A stretch of DNA of 32,818 nucleotides from Lachnospiraceae bacterium (GCA_016280395.1 JAEEGQ010000021.1:1-32818); one strand, 5' to 3'. Counted from the first letter of the stretch, positions 16,991 through 26,401 are shown. Numbers and translations: made by a program. Notes: generated from the sequence alone by a model not told the origin.

Positions 16991-18580
16991 ATGATCGTAC
17001 AACTTAAACCGGATGGAAATAAGACCGCTTTGGAGCTGCTGCGCGAGCAGGGGCTTAATATCACTGCGGACTGCTCCGGAGAGGGAAGGTGCGGCAAATG
17101 CAGGATCAAAGTGGTCGAAGGGGATATTCCCGTAACCAAGGAAGACATGCGCTTCTTTGACGCGACTAAATACCTGCAGGGCTACAGGCTTGCGTGCAGG
17201 GCTGTGGTGAAAGACCCCGTCACGGTAGAGATCCCGGATCCTTTAGAGGCACAGATCCTCACATCGGTCGGTACACAGAATACTCACAGGCCAAAGCGCA
17301 TGAATGCGTCCACAAGCCGTATCGATATCATAAAAAAAGATGCCGCGGACTTAAGTACTATGTATGCTTCGGCGGATATAGGGACAACATCGATCGTTGT
17401 AATGCTTTATGATGCGGCCGGAGAGGTTATCGCAACTGCTTCCGCGATCAACCCGCAGCGCTGTTTCGGTGCGGATGTGGTAAGCAGGATACAGGCTGCG
17501 AGAGCAGGAAGAGACAGATCAATGCGCGCTATGACGGCGGATACGCTGAGGGACTGCCTGCTCGATCTTGCCGATGTCTTTAACGCAGATGTCTCAAATA
17601 TCAAAGATCTTGTTATCGTCGGGAACACCGCGATGCTGCATATACTTAGGGGGCTTGACTGCAACGGGCTTGCAGCTTATCCGTTCAAGCCTGTTTCGCT
17701 CGATTTTGTGAGAGAACCGGGTTACAACCTCCTTGGGAACGGTTTTGAAACAGCCACGGTAATATATTTCCCCGGAATCTCTGCGTTTGTCGGTGCAGAT
17801 GTGGTTTCCGGCGTTTACGGGCTCGATCTTGCAAAAGATGATACACCTAAGCTTTTTATCGACATGGGTACGAACGGAGAGCTTGTGCTGTTTACAAAGG
17901 ACGGCCTTACCTGCTCGTCTTCATCGGCGGGGCCGGCATTTGAGGGCGGAGAGCTTTCATGCGGCATGGCCGGCATGACCGGAGCAGTAGAATCGGTGCA
18001 GATCGTCATGGATGACGACGGAAGACCGGGAGTCATGTGCAAGGTCATAGGCGGAGGACATGTAAAGGGACTGTGCGGAAGCGGAGCCATGAAACTGCTG
18101 TCTGAGCTTGTTATGCACGGTTTTGTGGACGAAGACGGGACACTCTCGGAAGAATATTTTTACGACGGTTTTCCTTTTGCGGAAACAGAGGACGGAACGG
18201 TCCTTTGCATGACGCAGCTTGACGTAAGGGCGTTACAGCTTGCAAAGAGCGCGATAAGGGCGATCTCGGAGCTGATGCTGAAAAGCGCGGGAGTCGAAAA
18301 ACCCCGGATAATCCTTGCGGGCGGCATGGGAAGCTTTGTCGAACCGGAAGCCTTAAAGTATATCGGGATGCTTCCCGAGGGAGAAATATCGTTTGCCGGA
18401 AACACGGCTCTTCTCGGGACGAAACGCTTTGTTGAAGCCCTCGCAAAGGGGAAGGAAACAGAGGCTGTTAAGGAGCTTATGCATATAGCCCTTGAGACAA
18501 AAGAGATCGTTGCATCACAGGATCCGGAATTCCAGGGCCTGTTCCTTGAATATATGGGATTTGAAAATGCGCATAGATAA
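16991..18580 (+). CDS. ferredoxin-ASKHA protein (RACE-like, DUF4445)
   Basis: This 529-residue protein starts with a [2Fe-2S] ferredoxin domain with Cys28, Cys34, Cys37 and Cys69. It continues after a short linker into an ASKHA ATPase (ADIGTTSIVVMLYD near 128, then VIVGNTAMLHIL, FIDMGTNGELVL, CGSGAM and ILAGGMGSFV). This is the architecture of RACE proteins, the ATP-dependent reductive activators of corrinoid enzymes such as RamA and AcsV. No corrinoid protein or methyltransferase is encoded in the window, so the client is unknown. The ATG follows a GAGGGAAAA site. gltX is 18 bases downstream and probably cotranscribed. Confidence 0.9.
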   Translation: MIVQLKPDGNKTALELLREQGLNITADCSGEGRCGKCRIKVVEGDIPVTKEDMRFFDATKYLQGYRLACRAVVKDPVTVEIPDPLEAQILTSVGTQNTHRPKRMNASTSRIDIIKKDAADLSTMYASADIGTTSIVVMLYDAAGEVIATASAINPQRCFGADVVSRIQAARAGRDRSMRAMTADTLRDCLLDLADVFNADVSNIKDLVIVGNTAMLHILRGLDCNGLAAYPFKPVSLDFVREPGYNLLGNGFETATVIYFPGISAFVGADVVSGVYGLDLAKDDTPKLFIDMGTNGELVLFTKDGLTCSSSSAGPAFEGGELSCGMAGMTGAVESVQIVMDDDGRPGVMCKVIGGGHVKGLCGSGAMKLLSELVMHGFVDEDGTLSEEYFYDGFPFAETEDGTVLCMTQLDVRALQLAKSAIRAISELMLKSAGVEKPRIILAGGMGSFVEPEALKYIGMLPEGEISFAGNTALLGTKRFVEALAKGKETEAVKELMHIALETKEIVASQDPEFQGLFLEYMGFENAHR

Positions 18581-18598
18581 AGATACGGAGGAAGAAAA

Positions 18599-20068
18599 GT
18601 GAAAGTCAGGACACGTTTTGCACCGAGCCCCACAGGCAGGATGCATGTAGGAAATCTAAGGACGGCTCTTTATGAGTTTCTTATCGCCAAGCATGAAGGC
18701 GGCGATTTTATATTGAGGATCGAGGATACCGACCAGGAGCGTTTTGTTGAGGGCGCAGTCGATATTATTTACAGGACCATGGCAAAGACTGGTCTTATCC
18801 ATGATGAAGGTCCGGATAAGGACAAGGGGTTCGGGCCCTATGTGCAGAGCGAGCGCATGAAATCCGGTATTTATTTAAAATACGCCAAGCAGCTTATAGA
18901 AAAAGGCGAGGCATACTACTGCTTCTGCGACAAGGAGCGTCTTGAGAGCTTAAAGACAAATGTTGCGGAGGATGAAGACGGCGAAGAGAAGATCATCACC
19001 AAGTACGACAAGCACTGTCTGCATCTTTCGAAGGAAGAGATAGAGAAGAACCTTGCTGAGGGCAAGCCTTATGTAATAAGGCAGAATATTCCGGCAGAGG
19101 GCACGACTACCTTTACGGATGCGATCTACGGGCCGATAACCGTTGAAAACGAGGAGCTTGACGATATGATCCTTATCAAGTCCGACGGCTACCCTACCTA
19201 CAACTTCGCAAACGTAATAGACGACCATCTGATGCAGATAACACACGTTGTTCGCGGTAATGAGTATCTTTCCTCAACTCCGAAGTACACAAGGCTCTAT
19301 CAGGCTTTCGGCTGGGAAGAGCCCATCTATGTGCACTGCCCGCTCCTTACAAACGAGGAACACAAGAAGCTTTCAAAGCGCAGCGGACACTCATCCTTTG
19401 AGGATCTTATCGAGCAGGGCTTTGTTTCAGAGGCTGTTGTGAACTTTATCGCTCTCTGCGGCTGGAGTCCCGAGGACAACAGGGAGATAATGTCGCTTCC
19501 GGAGCTTATCGAGGCATTTGACTATCATCATATCAGCAAGTCGCCCGCAGTCTTTGACATGCAGAAGCTCCGCTGGATGAACGGTGAGTATATCAAGGCC
19601 ATGGATGAGGATAAATACCTTGAAGAGGCACTTCCCTATATCAAAAAGGTCGTAACGAAGGACTATGACCTAAAGGCCATAGCAGACCTTGTAAAGACGC
19701 GTATCGAGACGTTCTGCGATATTGCCGAGAAGATCGACTTCTTCGAGGAACTTCCCGATTACGACATAGCAATGTACACACACAAGAAAATGAAGACCAC
19801 TTCCGAAAGCTCTCTTGAGGTATTAAAGGAGCTCCTTCCGAGGTTTGAGGCGCTTGATGATTACTCTGTCCCCGGCATCGAAGAGCTTCTCATGAAATAT
19901 ATCGAGGAGAAGGGCATAAAGAACGGTCTTGCACTCTGGCCGGTACGCACCGCCGTTTCGGGCAAACAGATGACACCCGGCGGCGCATACGAGATTATGA
20001 GCATCCTCGGGAAAGAGGAGAGCTTAAGGCGTATCCGCAAAGGAATAGAGAAACTCGAGAACGCATGA
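18599..20068 (+). CDS. gltX: glutamyl-tRNA synthetase
   Basis: This 489-residue class I enzyme charges tRNA with glutamate. The HIGH-equivalent is HVGN (residues 16-19, in [16 protein letters not shown]), and the KMSKS-equivalent is KLSKR (257-261). A CFC...C cysteine cluster near residues 104-140 suggests the zinc site of bacterial GluRS. The start is GTG, with ACGGAGGAAG seven bases upstream. No GlnRS is seen nearby; whether this GluRS is discriminating cannot be read. The last codons overlap the helicase gene by four bases. Confidence 0.97.
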   Translation: MKVRTRFAPSPTGRMHVGNLRTALYEFLIAKHEGGDFILRIEDTDQERFVEGAVDIIYRTMAKTGLIHDEGPDKDKGFGPYVQSERMKSGIYLKYAKQLIEKGEAYYCFCDKERLESLKTNVAEDEDGEEKIITKYDKHCLHLSKEEIEKNLAEGKPYVIRQNIPAEGTTTFTDAIYGPITVENEELDDMILIKSDGYPTYNFANVIDDHLMQITHVVRGNEYLSSTPKYTRLYQAFGWEEPIYVHCPLLTNEEHKKLSKRSGHSSFEDLIEQGFVSEAVVNFIALCGWSPEDNREIMSLPELIEAFDYHHISKSPAVFDMQKLRWMNGEYIKAMDEDKYLEEALPYIKKVVTKDYDLKAIADLVKTRIETFCDIAEKIDFFEELPDYDIAMYTHKKMKTTSESSLEVLKELLPRFEALDDYSVPGIEELLMKYIEEKGIKNGLALWPVRTAVSGKQMTPGGAYEIMSILGKEESLRRIRKGIEKLENA

Positions 20069-21861
20069 TCTTTAACACCGAACAACTTAAAGCGATCGAA
20101 CACGGAGAAGGTCCCGCACTTGTGCTTGCGGGGCCGGGCTCCGGCAAGACCGCTGTGATCACCGGACGCACCGAAAGGCTTGTAAAACAATGCAACATCA
20201 AGCCCCGGCGCGTTCTTGTTATTACATTTACAAAGGCGGCCGCAGAGGAGATGCGGCAGCGCTACGAAAAAGAAGCAGCTCCGGATAAGATGGGAGTATG
20301 CTTTGGGACATTCCACTCCGTATTCTTTAAGATCCTGCGTGAAAGCGCGGGATATTCCGTCAATTCACTGATAAAGCCGGAAAAGCGCAATGCCGTTGTA
20401 AGGCGGGCTTACGAAGCGCTTAAAGCGGGCCGCAGCTATTCGGAGGATGACATAAAAAGGCTTACCTCCGAGATAAGCCGCATAAAGAACGGAAAACGGG
20501 GCAGGAACGGTTCCCTGCCGTGCACGGAGGAGGAGTTTTCGCAGATATTCCGCGAATATGACGCGTTCCTTTCGGAAAACGGACAGATGGATTTTGACGA
20601 TATCCTGAAAAAGTGCCGCGATCTCCTTGAAAACAACGCGGAGGCGCGGAAGTACTGGCAGGATGCCTTTAACTATATCCTTGTGGACGAGTATCAGGAC
20701 ATAAACAGGATCCAGTACGAGACGGTAAAGCTGCTTGCGGCCCCAAAGAACAACCTTTTTGTTGTGGGAGACGACGACCAGAGTATTTATGCTTTTCGCG
20801 GGGCGGAACCGGCGCTTGCGGGGACTTTCCTGAAGGATTTTCCTGATGCGGCAAGGATAGTGCTCAACCGCAACTACAGGTCGGCAAGCTGCATAACAAA
20901 GGCAGCTCTTGACCTGATCGGGCATAACGGAGGCCGTTTTGAGAAGGATATCAGGGCAGCGTCGGGGAAGGGGAGCATAAAAGCGCTCTGCTTCGAGGAC
21001 AGGAGCAGTGAGTATGAAGCGCTTGCGGACCGGCTTTTACTTGGCGGAACGGCGGGATCCGCCGTGCTTTTCAGGACAAACAGACAGCCACGGGTGCTTG
21101 CCGACGTTCTCGAACGCCATAATATCAAATACACGCTTGCGGACCGTTTTGCAAGTCTTTATGACCACAGCATCACACAAGACCTTTTTGCGTATGCAAG
21201 GATAGCGGAGGGAAGCAGGAGCAGAACGGATTTCCTGCGTATCTGCAACAGACCGTTCAGGTACATAAAGCGGGAGGTCTTTGATTCCGGACAGGTTGAT
21301 CTTTCAAAGCTTAAAGAGGGAGCGGGAAGCCTAAGGGGAGATATCGCGGGGCTCCTTGACTGTGTTGAAGCAATAAAGGGCCTTAACCCGTTCGGAGTGG
21401 TCATGTATCTTGTAAATGCGGCAGGATACGGGGATTATCTGAAAGAATATGCCGAAGAGACCGGGCAGGATGAGGAAGAGCTTGCCGATATCCTCGAGGA
21501 GCTTAAGATCAGCGCAAAAGATGTAAAAAACTGTGCTGAATGGGAAAAGAAGCTTAAGAAGGACTGCGGCTCAGCAGCCGAACGCAGCGGGAACAGGGCG
21601 AAGGAAGACGACGCGGTAAGCCTTATGACCTTTCATGCCGCCAAAGGCCTTGAATTCGAGAATGTATATATAATAGACTTAAATGAGGGTATTTCACCCA
21701 TAAAACACGCAACGGAGACCGAAATGCTCGAAGAAGAGCGCAGAGCGGCTTATGTTGCGATGACAAGGGCAAAGACGAACCTTGCGCTTATGTATGTAAA
21801 AAAGCGCGGAGGCCGTTTTGTTCAGCCTTCGCGCTTTATACACGAAGCGGGACTGGATTAA
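20065..21861 (+). CDS. short UvrD/PcrA-like superfamily 1 helicase
   Basis: The 3'-5' DNA helicase motifs are all present: a Q-motif ([11 protein letters not shown]), Walker A AGPGSGKT (K28), DEYQD at 208-212, [34 protein letters not shown] and [11 protein letters not shown]. At 598 residues it is about 140 shorter than PcrA. The protein ends about 25 residues after motif VI, so it lacks the C-terminal Tudor-like RNA polymerase contact of PcrA, and the 2B region is compact. It is probably a secondary repair helicase rather than the main PcrA. The ATG overlaps the gltX stop (ATGA). Confidence 0.92.
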   Translation: MIFNTEQLKAIEHGEGPALVLAGPGSGKTAVITGRTERLVKQCNIKPRRVLVITFTKAAAEEMRQRYEKEAAPDKMGVCFGTFHSVFFKILRESAGYSVNSLIKPEKRNAVVRRAYEALKAGRSYSEDDIKRLTSEISRIKNGKRGRNGSLPCTEEEFSQIFREYDAFLSENGQMDFDDILKKCRDLLENNAEARKYWQDAFNYILVDEYQDINRIQYETVKLLAAPKNNLFVVGDDDQSIYAFRGAEPALAGTFLKDFPDAARIVLNRNYRSASCITKAALDLIGHNGGRFEKDIRAASGKGSIKALCFEDRSSEYEALADRLLLGGTAGSAVLFRTNRQPRVLADVLERHNIKYTLADRFASLYDHSITQDLFAYARIAEGSRSRTDFLRICNRPFRYIKREVFDSGQVDLSKLKEGAGSLRGDIAGLLDCVEAIKGLNPFGVVMYLVNAAGYGDYLKEYAEETGQDEEELADILEELKISAKDVKNCAEWEKKLKKDCGSAAERSGNRAKEDDAVSLMTFHAAKGLEFENVYIIDLNEGISPIKHATETEMLEEERRAAYVAMTRAKTNLALMYVKKRGGRFVQPSRFIHEAGLD

Positions 21862-21888
21862 CGCAAAGGACCGGGTACGGAGCCGGGG

Positions 21889-22197
21889 TCATTCCCCGTC
21901 GTCGCCGACCATCTCGTTGAATTCCAGTTCGTCAAGGTATTCGTCAAACGCGTCGGAGGCAGCCTCAAACTCGTCATCATCTTCGATGTCTATGAGCTTT
22001 AAGCTGTCTTCGTCATCGAGGTCACCCTCATAGCGATACAGGAAAACGTCGGCATCATCATCGGCATCCGCGGGGATAAGGGCCATATAATCCCTGTTGC
22101 CGCACGGGAAGACTGCGACGATATCACAAAGGAGCTCGGTGCCGTCGTCAAGGTCAAGCGTTACCTGGCCAATGTCATCTTCATATTTGTCACTCAT
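21889..22197 (-). CDS. DUF1292 family acidic protein
   Basis: This 102-residue, strongly acidic protein begins MSDKYEDDIGQVTLDLDDG and matches the DUF1292 (YrzB-like) family. The ATG at 22195-22197 follows AAAGGAG by eight bases; the longer open frame upstream has no ribosome site. A beta-rich core (TELLCDIVAVFPCGNRDYMALIP, here split by function only) is followed by an Asp/Glu-rich tail. Function is unknown for the family. It is convergent with the UvrD-like gene and divergent from the nuclease-helicase gene. Confidence 0.88.
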   Translation of the reverse strand: MSDKYEDDIGQVTLDLDDGTELLCDIVAVFPCGNRDYMALIPADADDDADVFLYRYEGDLDDEDSLKLIDIEDDDEFEAASDAFDEYLDELEFNEMVGDDGE

Positions 22198-22212
22198 AGG
22201 TTTTCTCCTTTC

Positions 22213-22233
22213 GGGAACAGGTAACCTGTCCCC
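22213..22233 (-). other. hairpin in the DUF1292 leader
   Basis: On the minus strand GGGGACAGG pairs with CCTGTTCCC around a 3-base loop, ending eight bases before the AAAGGAG ribosome site. It is either a leader regulatory hairpin or a copy of a dispersed palindrome. The core ACAGGTAACCTG recurs at 30630-30641. Confidence 0.6.
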
Positions 22234-22240
22234 TAAGAAA

Positions 22241-22269
22241 AATATAACAAATACGCCGGATAAATGCAA
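22241..22269 (-). promoter_or_regulatory. sigma-A promoter for DUF1292 gene
   Basis: On the minus strand TTGCAT (22264-22269), a 17-base spacer and TATATT (22241-22246) with a TG extension. The -35 box lies just upstream of the divergent nuclease-helicase start. Confidence 0.5.
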
Positions 22270-22283
22270 CAAAAAAGGTATCT

Positions 22284-24659
22284 ATGAAAGCTATGAAAAC
22301 AGAGACTGTGAAAATCAGAATATCGGTCAGAAATATCGTGGAATTCATACTGCGTTCCGGCGATATCGACAACAGATCCGCAGGTACGGATCCAGCCGAA
22401 GCAATGCAGGCCGGAACAAGGCTTCACAGGAAGATACAGAAGAGCATGGGCCCGGAGTATCTTGCCGAGGTGCCCTTAAGTATCCTGACAGAGTATGAAA
22501 GGGGAGACGTGACCTTCGGGCTTACAGTCGAAGGCAGGGCAGACGGCATATTTGCCGGTGAAAACGGCACGGTTATCGATGAGATCAAATGCGTCATGAG
22601 GGATCTTGATCATGTGGAAAAGCCTGTACCCGAGCATCGTTTCCAGGTCATGTGCTATGCCCGTATGGTACTTGCAAACAGGGAGCCTGATGCGGAAAAC
22701 ATCGGTATAAGGCTTATCTACTGCAACATCGAGACAGAAGAAAAGAAATATTTTGAGGAGAGTTTTTCAAGAAAAGAGCTTGAAGACTTCTTTGATATGC
22801 TCTGCAGCGAATATGTAAAGTGGGAAGAAAACCGGCACAGATGGGTGAAGAAGCGTGACGAGAGCATAAAGAGCCTTGAATTCCCCTTTGAATACAGGGA
22901 AGGACAAAAGAAGCTCGTGACGGACGTGTACAGGAGCATCCTGCGGGGAAAAAGGCTGTTCATCGAAGCTCCAACAGGTGTGGGAAAGACCATCTCAACT
23001 GTGTTTCCTGCTGTAAAAGGGTTAGGAGAAGGACTTGCGGAGAAGATCTTTTACAACACATCAAAGACAACTGTGGGCGGTGTTGCCAAGGAGGCTTTTA
23101 AGATCCTTGCGGGAAACGGCGCGAAGCTTAAAGTGGTGACTGTGACTGCCAAAGAAAAGATATGTATCCTTGACAAGCCTGAGTGCAATCCAAAGGCCTG
23201 TCCGAGGGCAAAAGGGCATTACGACCGTGTGAATGATGCGGTTTTTGATATGATCGTAAACGAGGAGAGCATATCAAGGGAGCTTATCACGGAATATGCT
23301 GAAAAGCACAACGTATGTCCTTTTGAAATGTGCCTTGATGTAAGCCTTTGGGCAGATGCCATCATATGCGATTACAATTACGTTTTTGACCCGAATGTGC
23401 GCCTTAAGCGTTTCTTTGTGAACGAAAGCACACCGCGGTTTTTCCTGCTTGCGGACGAGGCCCACAACCTTGTTGAACGTGCAAGGAACATGTACAGCGC
23501 CGACCTTTGCAAACCGGATCTTCTGATGGTCAAGAGACTTGTAAAAGACCTTGACAGAGGGCTTGTAAGGCTGCTTGATGCGGTTAACAGAAAAATGCTT
23601 GCCATGTCAAGAGAATGCGAGAAGTGCAAGGTCCTTACGGACATTGATGAGCTGGCCTTCTCGCTCCTTCATCTGCTCACGCGCCTTGATAAATTCATGC
23701 GCGGAAACAGGGAAATGCAGGGACACGAAGAGGTTCTCCGGTTTTATTTTGACCTGAGACATTTTATGAACATGTTTGAGCTGGCAGACGAAAATTTCAG
23801 GTTTGTTTCGGATTATGCGGAAGACGGTGCTTTCAGGGTGCGGATCATGTGCATGGATCCTTCTGCAGTCTTAAACGAATGCCTTGAAAGCTTTAAGGCT
23901 GCTGTCTTTTTCTCCGCAACACTCCTGCCAGTAAGCTATTACCGTGAACAGCTGGGCGGAAGAGCAGACGACTATGCGGTCTACGCGCCGTCGCCGTTCC
24001 TGCCGGAGAACAGGCTTGTGCTCATCGGAAGGGATGTCAGTACGAAATATACAAGAAGGACGGATGCAGAATACAGCAGGATCGCGGATTATATCGAAGC
24101 GTTTGTGAATGCAAAGGCCGGAAACTATCTGGTTTTCTTCCCGTCCTACAAAATGCTTGAAACAGTTGGCGAAAAGCTTTTAAACAGGGTGCCGGGGCTT
24201 ATCATGCAGACACCCGGCATGAATGAAGAAGAACGTGAAGCCTTCATTGCAGGGTTTTCGGACGAAACAGTGAACAGGACAGGGCTGTGCGTACTTGGCG
24301 GGATATTCGGCGAAGGCATCGACCTTAAAGAAGACAGGCTCATAGGCGCCGTGATAGTTGGGACAGGGCTTCCCCAGGTATGTGATGAACGTGAACTTTA
24401 CAAGGATTTCTTTGATGAAAGGAACGGAAACGGATTTGAGTATTCCTACCTGTACGCAGGCATGAACAAGGTTGAGCAGGCAGCGGGCAGGGTCATCCGC
24501 ACAATGTCTGACAGGGGCGCGATACTGCTGCTCGATGAAAGATTTCTGCAATCTCAGTATCAGAGACTTTTTCCGAGAGAATGGGCGGATCACAGGACGG
24601 TCGACCTTGCCGGCATGCAGGCGGAACTTAAAAAGTTCTGGGAAAACGGGGATGCTTGA
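22284..24659 (+). CDS. PD-(D/E)XK nuclease fused to XPD/DinG-type iron-sulfur helicase
   Basis: This 791-residue protein has two catalytic modules. Residues 1-180 look like a RecB/Cas4-type PD-(D/E)XK nuclease: His48 in AGTRLHRK, Asp87 in VEGRADGI, Glu100 and Lys102 in VIDEIKCV, and a QxxxY motif (Gln121, Tyr125). Residues 200-791 are a superfamily 2 helicase: Walker A APTGVGKT (229-236), DEAH at 391-394, and a late AAGRVIRT motif VI. Cys294, Cys301, Cys306 and probably Cys345 or Cys350 form the XPD-like 4Fe-4S insertion. It probably unwinds and cuts branched or flapped DNA in repair. The ribosome site before the ATG is weak (AAAAAAGG). A similar domain order exists in some Firmicute DinG-like proteins. 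Confidence 0.85.
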   Translation: MKAMKTETVKIRISVRNIVEFILRSGDIDNRSAGTDPAEAMQAGTRLHRKIQKSMGPEYLAEVPLSILTEYERGDVTFGLTVEGRADGIFAGENGTVIDEIKCVMRDLDHVEKPVPEHRFQVMCYARMVLANREPDAENIGIRLIYCNIETEEKKYFEESFSRKELEDFFDMLCSEYVKWEENRHRWVKKRDESIKSLEFPFEYREGQKKLVTDVYRSILRGKRLFIEAPTGVGKTISTVFPAVKGLGEGLAEKIFYNTSKTTVGGVAKEAFKILAGNGAKLKVVTVTAKEKICILDKPECNPKACPRAKGHYDRVNDAVFDMIVNEESISRELITEYAEKHNVCPFEMCLDVSLWADAIICDYNYVFDPNVRLKRFFVNESTPRFFLLADEAHNLVERARNMYSADLCKPDLLMVKRLVKDLDRGLVRLLDAVNRKMLAMSRECEKCKVLTDIDELAFSLLHLLTRLDKFMRGNREMQGHEEVLRFYFDLRHFMNMFELADENFRFVSDYAEDGAFRVRIMCMDPSAVLNECLESFKAAVFFSATLLPVSYYREQLGGRADDYAVYAPSPFLPENRLVLIGRDVSTKYTRRTDAEYSRIADYIEAFVNAKAGNYLVFFPSYKMLETVGEKLLNRVPGLIMQTPGMNEEEREAFIAGFSDETVNRTGLCVLGGIFGEGIDLKEDRLIGAVIVGTGLPQVCDERELYKDFFDERNGNGFEYSYLYAGMNKVEQAAGRVIRTMSDRGAILLLDERFLQSQYQRLFPREWADHRTVDLAGMQAELKKFWENGDA

Positions 24660-24723
24660 AACCGGCTGTAAAACCGCGAAAATACGGGGATTTTACCACT
24701 GCATATTTTTTGGAAAAAACCGA

Positions 24724-24752
24724 TTGTATTTTCAAAACACTATATATATAAT
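24724..24752 (+). promoter_or_regulatory. sigma-A promoter for the 79-residue membrane protein
   Basis: TTGTAT (24724-24729), a 17-base spacer and TATAAT (24747-24752) in a run of TA. The leader is about 40 bases. An imperfect hairpin (GTAAAACC...GGGATTTTAC, 24668-24696) lies just upstream and may end the helicase transcript. Confidence 0.65.
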
Positions 24753-24796
24753 AAAAGCATGTGGAAACACAAACAGAAATAAAAGGAGGAATTGTT

Positions 24797-25036
24797 ATGT
24801 TGAATTATTGGCCTTTCGCTGCCAAAGCAAAAGACGGTGTTGTCGGATTTATCATCGCACTTATCATTTTTGTTGTTATTGGTGCTGTAGGAGGATGGAT
24901 CATCGGTTTCCTTACAGGGCTTGTTCCCAAATTATTAGCCTGGGTTCTCGGAATAGCAGGCAGCATCATCAGTCTGTATTGCTTTATCGGCCTTGTTTTA
25001 TCTATTCTTGTATTCCTTGGGATAGTAAAAAAATAA
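24797..25036 (+). CDS. small integral membrane protein, unknown
   Basis: A 79-residue protein follows a perfect AAAGGAGG ribosome site. After a short basic N-terminus (MLNYWPFAAKAKDG) it consists of two or three hydrophobic helices: residues 15-42 with a GAVGGWIIGFLTG glycine pattern, and residues 48-76. It ends with KK. The glycine spacing loosely recalls GlsB/YeaQ-type membrane proteins, but I cannot assign it to that family. It has its own strong promoter and terminator, so it is a separately transcribed and probably abundant small protein. Confidence 0.75.
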   Translation: MLNYWPFAAKAKDGVVGFIIALIIFVVIGAVGGWIIGFLTGLVPKLLAWVLGIAGSIISLYCFIGLVLSILVFLGIVKK

Positions 25037-25048
25037 TTTCAGCCTGTC

Positions 25049-25082
25049 TTGCGGAGAGGGCCCGGCTCTCTCCGCAGTTTTT
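25049..25082 (+). terminator. rho-independent terminator after the small membrane protein
   Basis: GCGGAGAG (25051-25058) pairs with CTCTCCGC (25068-25075), extended by T-A outside, and is followed by GTTTTT. Confidence 0.85.
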
Positions 25083-25087
25083 AAACT

Positions 25088-25116
25088 TTTACGGTCGCAT
25101 GACCTGTATTTATGAT
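25088..25116 (+). promoter_or_regulatory. possible promoter for hisS
   Basis: TTTACG (25088-25093), a 17-base spacer and TATGAT (25111-25116), about 38 bases before the ATG. The leader is too short for a T-box. Confidence 0.4.
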
Positions 25117-25153
25117 ATGAGTGCCAAAACTTGAGAGGCACGAAAGGATTTCC

Positions 25154-26401
25154 ATGAAAACAAATACGGTAAAGGGCACCAATGACTGGCTGCCCGCAGA
25201 GATGAAACTAAGAGACTATATCCAGAATACGATACTCGAAACGTATCTGAAAAACGGATTTAACCATATAAGCACGCCTGTTATCGAGGATGCGGAAAAC
25301 CTTGATAAGAGTGAGGGCGGAGAAAACCTTAACCTGATCTTTAAGGTGTTAAAGCGCGGCGATAAGCTTGAAGAGGCTGTAAAAGACATAAGGGAAGGCG
25401 GAGACGAAAAAGAGCTTTCCGATATGGGCCTGCGCTATGACCTTACGCTTCCGCTCACACGTTTCTTTGCAAATAACCGCGATAAGCTCGTTATGCCCGC
25501 AAAGTGCATCCAGATCGACCGTGTCTACAGGGCAGAGCGTCCGCAGAAGGGGCGCATGCGCGAGTTTATCCAGTGCGATATAGATATACTCGGATCAAAG
25601 TCGCCTTGCTGCGAAACAGAGCTTATAAGCGTTACCGCAGAGGCTCTGCTCAATCTCGGGTTCAGGGATTTCAGGATCAGGATAAATGACAGAAGGATAC
25701 TGCGTGCGGTTCTCGAAGGACTTGGTTTTGCCGCCGATACGCTTGACAGTGTCTGCATTTCCTTTGATAAGCTCGATAAGATAGGCGCTGAAGGTGTAGC
25801 TGCCGAGCTTACCGAAAAAGGATTTCCTGAAAAGGCTGTTGAAGGCCTCAAGAACCTGCTTGCAGGCGAGCTTCCCGGCCTTTCCAAGGTCAGAGAGGTG
25901 CTTGCGGACACCGAAGACATCGACAGGCTTGAGAGCATCATCGCTTCGGCAAAAGAGCTTGCCGATGGCAGATACGATATAGTATTCGACCTTTCTCTTG
26001 TGCGCGGCCAGGGATATTACACCGGCACCGTATTCGAGATCGAAAGTCCGAAGTTCAGGGGAGCGATAGGCGGAGGCGGCCGTTATGACAACCTTATAGG
26101 CAAGTTCATAGGCGAATCCGTTCCGGCAGTCGGCTTTTCGATAGGGTTCGAGAGGCTTTTCTCGATCCTTTACGAGACAGGCTACACTATCCCCACCGCA
26201 AGAAAACAGGTCGCTCTTATCTTTAAGGAGCAGGATTTTGCGGCAGCGGCTAAAAAAGCCCGGGAACTGCGCGGGGAATATGATGTTTCGCTTTTCGAGT
26301 TTCCGAAGAAGCTCGGCAAGTTCTTGGACCGCCTTACAGAGCGCGGTTACTACGGATTTACTGTTTACGGAGAATCAGAGGAGATAAAACTGCTTAGCTG
26401 A
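25154..26401 (+). CDS. hisS: histidyl-tRNA synthetase with a short anticodon-binding domain
   Basis: This is a class II synthetase of 415 residues. Motif 2 reads YRAERPQKGRMREFIQCD, the His-specific block is LVRGQGYYTGTVFEI with its arginine kept, and motif 3 is GESVPAVGFSIGFERL. These residues argue for an active enzyme rather than the HisZ regulatory paralogue. The wording REFIQCDIDILGS and GLRYDLTLPLTRF is closer to the archaeal/eukaryotic style than to E. coli. The C-terminal domain is only about 65 residues and stops at VYGESEEIKLLS. The ATG at 25154 after GAAAGGA is preferred over the in-frame GTG at 25121. It is 15 bases upstream of the lipid kinase gene. Confidence 0.85.
   Translation: MKTNTVKGTNDWLPAEMKLRDYIQNTILETYLKNGFNHISTPVIEDAENLDKSEGGENLNLIFKVLKRGDKLEEAVKDIREGGDEKELSDMGLRYDLTLPLTRFFANNRDKLVMPAKCIQIDRVYRAERPQKGRMREFIQCDIDILGSKSPCCETELISVTAEALLNLGFRDFRIRINDRRILRAVLEGLGFAADTLDSVCISFDKLDKIGAEGVAAELTEKGFPEKAVEGLKNLLAGELPGLSKVREVLADTEDIDRLESIIASAKELADGRYDIVFDLSLVRGQGYYTGTVFEIESPKFRGAIGGGGRYDNLIGKFIGESVPAVGFSIGFERLFSILYETGYTIPTARKQVALIFKEQDFAAAAKKARELRGEYDVSLFEFPKKLGKFLDRLTERGYYGFTVYGESEEIKLLS

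Noticed and set aside
21862-21888. Possible bidirectional terminator between the UvrD-like and DUF1292 genes
   Set aside because: GACC/GGTC arms can pair for only four bases and no T-tract follows on either strand.
25083-25153. T-box riboswitch before hisS
   Set aside because: Only about 70 bases separate the preceding terminator from the ATG, too short for a T-box with its specifier stem and antiterminator.
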